Shown piece after piece: positions 53,795 to 61,995 of a DNA stretch of 64,000 nt. This stretch comes from Tenrec ecaudatus. Taxonomy: Eukaryota; Chordata; Mammalia; Afrosoricida; Tenrecidae. Each line of letters opens with the position of its first letter. Position 1 is the first letter of the stretch. The position numbers and the translations under genes are program-made. The stretch spans positions 101,614,805-101,678,804 of the forward strand of contig NC_134541.1 of NCBI RefSeq assembly GCF_050624435.1, given 5' to 3'. The notes under the pieces were generated by a model. That model did no database searches, was not told where the DNA came from, and saw nothing but the letters and a program-made list of their open reading frames with translations.

Positions 53795-55640
53795 AGGGCA
53801 CTAACCCACCCAAGGGGAGGGTACTGTTTATATCTCCACAAGAGAGGGAGAGAGGGACCAGACTTCAGCCTGGTGCACCAAGATGTGAATGCAACATAAC
53901 GGCATGAAGCAGCAAACCAATAGAGAAGTCTGTGGGGCCGGCCCCAATCCCAGCTATGTGGACACCAACACCCGCCCCCCCAAAAAAAGAATGCACTATA
54001 GAGTACAGCACTGAAGCTACAGCTCTAGGCGTGGCTGATCAGAGCACACAGGGGCAAACTAAGAGGGGAGAAAAGAGAAAGAGAGAATAGAACACATTCT
54101 GGCCCTCCAAGCCCTGAGGATGATATTCCTGCTCAGAGCAGCCAATGCACAGAAAGGACGATAGGGCCAGCCCCACCATGAGCGAGGATGAGCGAGACAC
54201 GACGTCCCTCACTGACCCACAGCACTACGGGGGACAACACCAAAGACATAGTGCGGGGATTGTGCCCCATTTGACCCCACCACCCGGGTAGAAACACTAA
54301 GAGCATTTATCACAGCAGCAGTGGAAGCAAAGCAGTGAAGCCCCGGGGAACACCAAAAATAGACTTTGGGGCCAGGGCATAGCACCCCATCAGACTCGAC
54401 CAGAAAACACTCCTAAAGATCAACAAGCAGACCTGGACCTCTTTATAGGCTTTTCTTTTTTGCTGTTGTTTTGTTTTTGTACTTATTATTGCTTTTGCGT
54501 GTCTATCTAGATAAAAGAGGCAGGATAAACAATCCAGAGCAGAAAACAATGGGACAGATGGTTCCAGGGGGACATGGGAGAGGGGGAGGTGGGGGAAAAA
54601 AGGGGGGTGTCAACAAACCCAGGGACAAAGGAACAACAAGTGATCTAAAATCAATGGCGAGGAGGGTGTACGATGCCTGGTAGGGTTAGATCAAGGGCAG
54701 TATAACCTCATTGTGAATGAGGAGGAATGCGGAGTGGAGACCCAAAGCCCATCTGTAGGTAACTGGACATCCCCTTACAGAAGGGTTGCAGGGAGGAGAC
54801 GAACCAGTCAGGGTGCAGTGTAGCAACAATGAAACACAACTTTCCCTCTAGTTCTTTAATGCTTCCTCCCCACCACTATCATGATCCCAATTCTACCTTA
54901 CAAATCCGGCTAGACCAGAGGATGTACAGATAAGAACTGTAACCACAGGGAATCCAGGACAAATAAAACCCTCAGGACCAAAAATGAGAGGAGCGATACC
55001 AGGACGGCAAGGTGGGGGAGAAAGGGGAACTGACCACAAGGATGTACATATAACCCCCTCCCTGGGGAACAGACAACAGAAACATGGGCGAAGGGAGCCA
55101 TCAGACAGTGTAATAGCTGAAAAATAATAATAATTTATAAATTATCAAGGGTTTGTAAGGGAAGAGAGGTGGGGAGGGAGGGGAAAAATGAGGAGCTGAT
55201 ACCCAGGGCTCAAGTAGAAAGCAAATGTCTTGAGAATGATGATGGCAACAAATGTATAAATGTGCTTGACACATTATGGATGGATGGATGGATGGATGGT
55301 GATAAGAGTTGTATGAGCCCCGTATAAAATGATTTTTTAAAAAAAGGTGAAGAGAGGAAAGATGAGCATGCATCGTGCCCACAGAGGCCTCAGCACGGTC
55401 AGTGTCCGATCCTTGTAAGACACTTCCTGTGCTATAACACATCGAATCAGCAAGCCTCGGCACTGGCAAGAGAAGAACAACTGCTGTGCAGAGGAATGCC
55501 GATCTCCTCTCACCACCTTCCCTTTCCCCGACGGACACCCGGCACGGCACGCTCAGACCCCTGGCCCTGCCTGACAGCAACAGGGCTCCCGTTCCAGATA
55601 GGTTTGCATACTTGTTCAGACAGCCAAAAAAAAAAAAAAA
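53795..55640 (+). mobile_element. L1 3' UTR with internal deletion and an extra 3' segment
   Basis: It starts 'cagggcactaacccacccaa' and follows the family order to 'tagatcaagggcagtataac' at about 54,707. There it jumps to 'tcattgtgaatgaggaggaa', skipping roughly 550 bases, and ends 'gccccgtataaaatgatttt' near 55,335. A non-L1 segment (about 55,346-55,624) with its own 15-17-base A tract follows, which suggests RNA read-through past the L1 signal. Confidence 0.7.
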
Positions 55641-55714
55641 AGCAAGGAAAAGAGAAGGAAAGACCACAGATTAAATATAGACATTTCTCAAACTACCAAA
55701 AAAAATTTTAAAAA

Positions 55715-56880
55715 GCTGAATGAAGGTGGAGCATGATAGTGGGACAAGAGAAAAGTAAAAGGAAATAGAGGAAAGAACTAGGAGGCAAAGGGCATTTATA
55801 GAGGTCTAAGTTCAGGCATGTGCATATGTAAATATATTTATATATAATGATAGGGAAGTAGATCTATGTACATATATTTATATGTTAAGTATTAATGTAG
55901 CAGATGGACATCGGACTTCTACTCAAATACCCCCTCAGTGCAAGAACACGTTGTTTTATCAATCTGGTATTCTGTGATGCTTACTTTCCCAACATGATCC
56001 CTGAGGACAAAGCAGGTTCACAGGCAAATGTGGTGAAGAGAGCAGATGTTGCCCGGCTATCAAAAGATATAGCATCTGGGGCCTTAAAGACTTGAAGACA
56101 AACAAGGGGGCATCTAGCTGAGAAACAACAAGGCCCACATGGAAGAAGCACACCAGCCTGTGTGAGGTGTCGATGGGGTCAGGTATCAGGCATCAAACAC
56201 CCAGAACAAAAAGTCATATCGATGTGAATGAAAGGGAGGGTGTAGTGGAGAACCAAAGCCCACCTGTGGACAATTAGACATCCCCTCACAGGAGGGTCAC
56301 AAGGAGGACATGATCCAGTCAAGGTTCAGTATTGCACTGAACTTTTCTATAGTTCTTTAATCCGCCCCTTGCACCACCACCCCCACCCCATCACGACCTC
56401 AATTCTATCTTACAGTTCCAGCTAGACCAGATTACGTACACTGGTACAGATAAGAACTGGAAACACAGGGAATGCAGGACAGATAAACTCTTCAGGACCA
56501 ATAATAAGAGTAGCCATACCAGGAGGGGAAGGGGAAGGTAGGGGGAGAAAGAGGAAACAGATCACAATGATCTACATATGGCCCCCTCCCTTGGGGACAG
56601 ACAACAGAAAAGTGGATGAAGGGAGACATCGATTGGTGTAAGACATTAAAAAAATGATAAATGATCAAGGGTTCATGGCGGAGGGAAGGTAGGGAAGGGT
56701 CAGGGTGGGGGTGGAATGAGCTGATACCAAGGGCTCAAGTAGAAAGCAAATGTTTTGAGAATGATGATGGTAACAAATGTACAAATGCGCTTGACACAAT
56801 GGATGTTTGTATGGATTGTGACAAGAACTGTAAGACCCCCCATGAAATGATTTAAACAAACAAACAAATAAATAAAAAGA
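55715..56880 (+). mobile_element. L1 3' UTR, 5'-truncated
   Basis: It begins at 'gctgaatgaaggtggagcat' and is collinear with other copies through 'catggaagaagcacaccagc' and 'aggggaaggggaaggtaggg'. It ends with 'gacacaatggatgtttgtat' and an A-rich (AAAC)n tail at 56,853-56,880. Confidence 0.8.
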
Positions 56881-56999
56881 GCAGCTCCAACTACATGACC
56901 ATGTTGGATGCCCTCTAAACATATTTTGTTTGGAATAAATCTGCTCGTGTCGGAATCGGACTCCTGGCAGCTGTACTTTGGATTTACCCTCATGGGTGA

Positions 57000-57130
57000 T
57001 GTGCCATTGAGTCAGTGGGAAGGCACAGTGCTCCAGTGCACAGCAGCACACCACCCAGTCCTTGGTCATCGTCACCCTCATTATGTTTGAGCCTATTGCT
57101 CCAGCCACTGTGTCGTATGTATTTTTAATG
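57000..57130 (-). repeat. RTE/BovB-clade LINE 3' fragment, antisense
   Basis: The text 'gatgtgccattgagtcagtg', 'cagcagcacaccacccagtc' and 'gctccagccactgtgtcgta' is an antisense RTE end. Confidence 0.6.
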
Positions 57131-57179
57131 GAAACCTCTACAGACCTATGAAAGTATCTCCACGCACGCACGCATCATC

Positions 57180-57545
57180 TGGATTCGAAATGATCAAGTC
57201 ATACAGCTTTTGTATGCAAAGCTTGGACACAGGCGCTCACGTCAGTATCACTCACAATAGCTAAACCGTGGCCTCATCTAGCCGTCCACCCACTGGTGAC
57301 TGCATACACAGGCACAGGATGGCCATCCACAGAACGAATGAACAGCAGCACAGATCAACCCAAGAACAGTACACTAAGTGAGAGAGGCCACCACAAAAGG
57401 GCCAGTATTGTCTGAGTCCAGTCCTGTGAAGCGTCCAGAGCGATGCATCCCCACTGACAAGAGATTGGTGGTCACCTAGGGCTTGGAGGAGGGGAATAGA
57501 GAATGACCAGTAGTAGTTGAGGGCGAGGAAAATGTTCTCCAATAT
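57180..57545 (+). repeat. Old L1 ORF2-end fragment
   Basis: The text 'cactcacaatagctaaaccg', 'caacccaagaacagtacact' and 'aagtgagagaggccaccaca' resembles a worn L1 ORF2 end. The 3' part is unassigned. Confidence 0.5.
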
Positions 57546-57554
57546 GGCTGAAGG

Positions 57555-57720
57555 GCTTGGCTGCTGACTGCACGGTTGGCGGTTTGAGTGTCTGCAGGAG
57601 CCCCTGGAAGCTGCCAGTGTAGTTGGGGCGCCTCAGCCACAGACCATGCTTTGGAGCTGAGCTCTCCTTTGACGTGCGTGGGGTTGTCCTGAGTCAGGAT
57701 TCACTCAAAGGCAATCGACT
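57555..57720 (+). repeat. Decayed AfroSINE
   Basis: Text such as 'ctgctgactgcacggttggc', 'ggtttgagtgtctgcaggag' and 'gtcaggattcactcaaaggc' fits a strongly diverged sense SINE. Confidence 0.5.
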
Positions 57721-57724
57721 TTGG

Positions 57725-57835
57725 GTTGATGGCTGCATACTCGTATGAATAGTCTTTAGCCACTGTCAAACTGCACACGTTTGCGAGGTGAACTGCATGG
57801 TTGTGAATTACATCCCAGTTTTCAAAAGGTAAAAT
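57725..57835 (-). repeat. Old L1 3' UTR end, antisense
   Basis: The reverse strand reads 'gatgtaattcacaaccatgc', 'agttcacctcgcaaacgtgt' and 'gcagtttgacagtggctaaa', a worn version of the common L1 tail phrase. It explains part of the 143-codon - strand frame at 57,701-58,132. Confidence 0.5.
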
Positions 57836-58067
57836 ATCACCACTGGGCCTAAAGACATAAAGATGATCCTGAAGATGAGCAATTGTACCCAACATCTCAG
57901 AGTACATTCCTGACTGTTTCAGAAGAGCTTTCATGCCCACAGCGTCTGTACACCAGGCCCCGGTAATGTCCATGTGACTGAGCTGCAACCTGAAACCTAG
58001 CTCCCCTCCCTGTCTTCTCTCCACTAGTGGAAGGACCAGCCAGTTGTCCGACACATCTTCTAGAGCA

Positions 58068-58231
58068 GTGATTCTCAACCTGTGGATCGCCTGATTCACA
58101 ACAGTAGCAAAATCACAGTTAGGAAGTAGCAACGAAAATAATTTTATGGTTGGGGAGGGGTGTCACCATAACACGGGGAACTGTATTAAAGGGTCACAGC
58201 ATTAGGAAGGTTGAGAACCACTACCCCAGAG
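58068..58231. mobile_element. hAT-Charlie-like MITE with 8-bp duplication
   Basis: The element (58,076-58,223, 148 bp) begins cagtgattctcaacctgtgg and ends 'gaaggttgagaaccacta', good inverted repeats. Inner text 'ttcacaacagtagcaaaatc', then 'gaagtagcaacgaaaataat' and 'tttatggttggg', is like non-autonomous hAT elements known in other mammals. Flanks ttctagag and ccccagag differ only by T/C transitions. Confidence 0.75.
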
Positions 58232-58337
58232 GGTGGGTTCTGATGGCTGTGTCCCTGAGATGGGCCATGTGTCCTGTTGGAACGGATGTGCCTCACCTGC
58301 TATCAAGGCCATTCCCTCCCTCGATGAGGACCCAGCC

Positions 58338-58513
58338 CTAGTCCACCGTCATGGCGACCCCATGGGACCGAGTAGAACTGCCCCATTGGGTTGCCAAAGC
58401 TGTCACCTGTATGGAAGCTGACTGCCCCGGCTGTCACCCGCGGGATAGCTAGGGGTTTGAACCACTGACCTGTACATTAGCAGCCAAGCACTTACCCACT
58501 GCGTCCCCAGAGT
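58338..58513 (-). repeat. AfroSINE variant, antisense
   Basis: The forward text 'caccgtcatggcgaccccat', 'gagtagaactgccccattgg', 'gaagctgactgccccggctg' and 'aggggtttgaaccactgacc' is the antisense of a tRNA-derived SINE variant. Confidence 0.75.
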
Positions 58514-58539
58514 TTCTGCTCCAAACAACGCAAGCCTTT

Positions 58540-59140
58540 TTCCTTTTTTCATTTTATTGGGGTCTCATACAACTCATCACATTCCATCCATCCATCCACT
58601 GTGTCAAGCACATTTGTACATTTGTTGTCATCATCATTCTTAAACATTTTCTTTCTACATGAGCCCTTGGTACCAGTTCCTCATTTTTCCTCTTCCTCCT
58701 CCACCCTACCCTCCCTCACGAACCCTTGAAAGTTTATAAATTATCATTATATTTCCATGTCTTACACTGTCTGATATCTCCCTTCACCCACTTTTCTGTT
58801 GTCTGTCCTCCAGGGAGGGGGTTCTATGTAGATCATTGTGATCGGTTCCCTCTTTCTCCCCCGCCTTCCCCTTCCCCTCCTGGTATCACTACCCTCATTA
58901 CTGGTCCTGAGGGGTTTATCTGTCCTGGATTCCCTGTGTTTCTAGATCCTCTATGTACATCCTCTGGTCTAGCTGGATTTGCAAGGTAAAATTGGGATCA
59001 TGGTAGTTGGGGGGAGGGAGCATTAGATAAGTAGAGGAAGTTGTATGTTTCATCGGTGCTATCTGCACCCTGACTGGCGGATGTTCCGTTGCCTACAGAT
59101 GGGCTTTGGGTCTCCACTCCGCGCTCCCCCTCATTCACAA
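58540..59140 (-). mobile_element. 5'-truncated L1, antisense
   Basis: The forward text starts with a T-rich tail and 'cattttattggggtctcata', then 'catccatccatccactgtgt', 'attactggtcctgaggggtt', 'gctggatttgcaaggtaaaa' and 'tccactccgcgctccccctc'. It is the same 3' end as 24,134-24,770. The words acaacgca occur at both edges and may be part of a duplication. Confidence 0.75.
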
Positions 59141-59620
59141 CGCAGCACAAGACTTGTCAGAAAAGTCTGTCATGAGCCTTGGATGGCAACAGAGAGCCAG
59201 CTAACCTCTGGGAGAGCTGGCCTCATCTGCAGACTGTTGTCTGAATGAATGATGGAGCTGGCTGGCCCAGAGACCAGACATTCAACAAACCAAACCGTTC
59301 CCCAGGATCACTTCCCTTCCTAATCAGCAACAGTTCCCAGGACCTCGACTCCACTTCTGTGACCAAGGCTTCACCAACCATCCTTCTCTGCCCTCTTCCA
59401 AGGGCTTCCCTCTTTATCCTTCCACTGGCAGATGCTAAACTCCTGTTGTGGCCACCAGACTGTGTGGGAAGCCCAGCTGACCGCCGTGGACAGGACACGT
59501 TCTCTAGGACCAGCACACTAGCCATCTTTGTTGGTTCACATCAGTTTCCCTCTCATGCTGTTTCTATAGCCAGGGAGTGCCCAGGCTCCAAGTACTAGAG
59601 GCTCTGAGGGGCTGCGATAA
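59141..59620. other. Unassigned intergenic sequence
   Basis: No recognised repeat or exon. Overlapping open frames at 59,223-59,525 (-) and 59,245-59,598 (+) show no known domain. Confidence 0.35.
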
Positions 59621-59940
59621 CTAAGGTTTATTGTGACAACCTGGTCGATAAACACATGTGGGATCTATTGAAAGGCAGAGAGAGAAATGGCTTGATGAGT
59701 CTCACCTTTCTAGTTTTCTGGTCTCTTGCTTTTTGATGGTCGGACCTGGGTGCAGCTACCTTAGCCAGTTCCCTGCTTCAGCTGGCAAGGCTCACTTCCT
59801 GCAAGACATCCCTGAGGAGAAGCCATATGGACCTACCCGGATGCAGCCCTAGGTGCTGGAGCAGCTGTGTAGAGATCCCTGCCAGCACAGGGTTGCTATG
59901 GTAGGAAGCAACTCCGTGGCAATGGGTAGTTTGCTTGGCC
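59621..59940 (+). mobile_element. ERVL-like LTR fragment with SINE tail
   Basis: About 59,625-59,890 matches the LTR at 2,490-2,620 ('ggatctattgaaaggcagag', 'gtctcttgctttttgatggt') and the LTR at 10,800-10,870 ('ctgtgtagagatccctgcca'). The 3' half of the LTR is missing. It is followed at 59,888-59,935 by a SINE tail ('tggtaggaagcaactccgtg'). Confidence 0.5.
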
Positions 59941-60535
59941 TGGGGCTGGGACCAGGTCTGGCTGGGATTCTTCATGCTCCTGGGTGTTGAGCAGAAAAGG
60001 TGCAGAAGCAGTGCTTTGAAGCAGAGCCTCTCAGCCTTCTGGGTCTGGTCAGAGTGCAGCCTGGCTCGGGGGCCTGGGTGGGGCCTGAGGCTCTGCACTG
60101 CTCAGGTCAGGCCTAAACTCACCATGGCATCCTTTCTAGAAGGCCCGTTGATTTTTCTGCCCAAAGCAACTCCCGGGAGCTGAAAGCATGGGGCTTAGTC
60201 TGGGACATCCTAGGGCCCCCACAGCTGGGCACTGGCTCTCAGGGAAGGGCCCCAAAGGCTGGGGAGGGGAGAAACAATTGCAGGGCATTTAGGGGCTTTT
60301 TCTCTGACTCTGAGCAGCACCAGCTATTGGTGTTTGGTCAGTTGGGGCTTAGAGAGTCTCCCCCAAGGCAATGGGGAGGTGGGAAAGCCCCTTTGGAAGC
60401 CCCATTTGTAGACAAACTGTCATTCTCAGTCAGCAGGTTGGGGGTGACGTCAGGAAATAGCTGCAGCTCCTGTCACCCCCCACCACCTGTGCCTGTCAGT
60501 TTGTGGCACGCTGGTAGCAGGCGTGTTGCTGTGAT
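59941..60535. other. Unassigned upstream sequence
   Basis: GC-moderate sequence with no recognised exon. The frames at 59,935-60,183 and 60,327-60,734 have no known domain. Confidence 0.35.
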
Positions 60536-60539
60536 GCTG

Positions 60540-60735
60540 GCAGCGATGCCACCAGCTTTTCAAATGCCTGAATGGACACTTGTGGTGGACAGGCTACAGC
60601 AGAACTGTCCGACTGAGACGCGGAAGGAAGGCCTGGTTTTCTATTTGCAACCGATTAACCAAGGAAGTCCTGATGCATCCAGCATACTAACTGAGACTTT
60701 GGACCCCTCTCCACCAGGAACGACCAACTGTTAAG
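60540..60735 (+). repeat. RTE/BovB-clade 5' fragment, decayed
   Basis: The text 'atgccaccagcttttcaaat', 'gtggtggacaggctacagca' and 'gactgagacgcggaaggaag' follows the same word order as the RTE 5' region at 26,886-27,000. Confidence 0.5.
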
Positions 60736-61299
60736 AGAAGATCATGCCTGGTCCAGCAGAGGGTGGGAGGAACGGGCTCCCTCATTGAGATGGCAGCCCA
60801 GTGGCACAGGGCCCCGCAGTGTCTCCCAAGGACAAGGAGCCTGGCAGTCACCCTGCAAACCCTTGACATGGCATCCCACTCCCCGCTGCCCCTGCTGACC
60901 TGTCCCCGGGGTTGTGTTGGGTGGATGCCAGGCCAGCCCTGGGGCACTGGGTTCCCTCACTGGCCATACCCTCAGGGTGTGTGTATGTGGGGTGGGGGCA
61001 GCCTGGAGAGGGTGGGGGTTCTGCATGTAGCAGAATCCACCTAGGGCTACCTGTTGACAAGCAGATCCCAGGGCCCCCCTTGGGACCTGGTTCTCCAGAG
61101 GGTGGTCTGGGATTTCTTTTTCAATGGGGGCCCTGGGGAATTCGGTGATCAAAACTTTGGGAAACCTTGAGGGTCTCCAATTCTGAAGGAGGTTACTCAC
61201 TCACCCACCCACTCACTCCCACAGCCACTCTACCAACAAACACCCACTCTCATTCCTCTCGGAGGGTCTCAAGGCCACTGTAGCCCTGTCCAGCTCTGA

Positions 61300-61900
61300 G
61301 CCCTAGCCGCTCCTTCCATAGCGCGCTTTTTCTACCGGTCTCTCCCCCACCCTCCCTTTCTACGCTCCGCCCATTTTCCCAGCAACCTCATTGGTCTATT
61401 CCCTGCGAGCCCCTGGTGGGGTGGGCCTGGATCGTCACTTCTCTCTCCCCCTGGAACCGACCCCACCTTCCCCGCGATTGCGCTCTGGGCCCCGAGCACC
61501 TCACGCCCACCCCACCCCGCGCGGTGGCGGTACCTCTGGGTGTCTGCCGTGACCCCCACCGGCACCTGAGGGGAGCTGAGCCTGAGCCTGGGCTCCAGGT
61601 GGGCCCGGAAGATGAAGCAGGTAGGGATGCGGGGCCTGGGATGCTGGGCGGAAGGCTGGAGGCGGGGAGGAGCCTGCGGGCATCAGCGAGGAGGAAGAGG
61701 AGGAGGAGGAGGGATGCGCGGAGATGGGAGACTTGGGCTGGGCCCCAAATGGCACCTGCTGAGGGCCAGCTGGGCCTGGTCAGGCGGGCGGAGAGGGCCC
61801 AGCAGCTCTGAGGGACGGCTTGGGAGCCCAGCAAGATCTGCCCAGGGCGTGCCGGGCGGGTGGCACGTGCAGCTGCCTATGGGGGCGCCCGCCAGCGTTG
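61300..61900 (+). promoter_or_regulatory. GC- and CpG-rich TVP23A promoter region
   Basis: CG dinucleotides are much denser here than in the surrounding DNA, especially 61,460-61,560 and 61,600-61,870. A GC box (ctccgccca, 61,365-61,373) and an inverted CCAAT box (attgg, 61,390-61,394) lie about 220-250 bases upstream of the first coding ATG. No TATA box is evident at the right distance. This fits a TATA-less CpG-island promoter; the transcription start is not determined by sequence alone. Confidence 0.65.
61612..61620 (+). CDS. TVP23A: TVP23A first coding exon (MKQ)
   Basis: TVP23A is a small multi-pass membrane protein of the TVP23 family, linked in yeast to late-Golgi vesicle traffic. The first coding exon is only ATG AAG CAG, followed at once by the splice donor gtaggg at 61,621. 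The ATG context is ggaagATGa with a purine at -3. Joined in phase 0 to the exon at 61,916, it gives MKQ-ALVDDTEDVSLDFG, the known start of mammalian TVP23A. The 5' UTR part of this exon extends upstream to an undetermined start. The tiny coding exon would be missed by ORF-based calling. Confidence 0.88.
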
Positions 61901-61915
61901 ATCCCCACCCCCCAG

Positions 61916-61995
61916 GCCCTGGTGGATGACACGGAGGATGTGTCTCTGGACTTTGGCAGCGAGGAGGAGCTGGCCTTCAGGAAAGCCAAGATCAG
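61916..61995 (+). CDS. TVP23A: TVP23A second coding exon
   Basis: The 80-bp exon is preceded by a C-rich tract and acceptor 'ccccacccccccag' and followed by donor gtagg at 61,996. It reads ALVDDTEDVSLDFGSEEELA then FRKAKI with two bases left over (AG), so the next junction splits a codon that would be Arg in the family (AG|G). This acidic cytoplasmic N-terminus precedes the membrane segments, which lie in later exons beyond 64,000. Compared with the human protein as I recall it, the block differs only by Ser for Asn after DFG. Intact splice sites and frame suggest a functional gene. Confidence 0.93.

Noticed and set aside
55101-55667. 188-codon - strand open frame
   Set aside because: It spans an L1 3' end, a poly(A) tract (read as a phenylalanine run) and the extra 3' segment. 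It is not a gene.
57701-58132. 143-codon - strand open frame
   Set aside because: It covers an old L1 tail and the start of a MITE. No recognised domain.
61416-61811. 131-codon + strand frame through the TVP23A first exon
   Set aside because: It ignores the splice donor at 61,621 and is in a different frame from MKQ. High GC explains its length.
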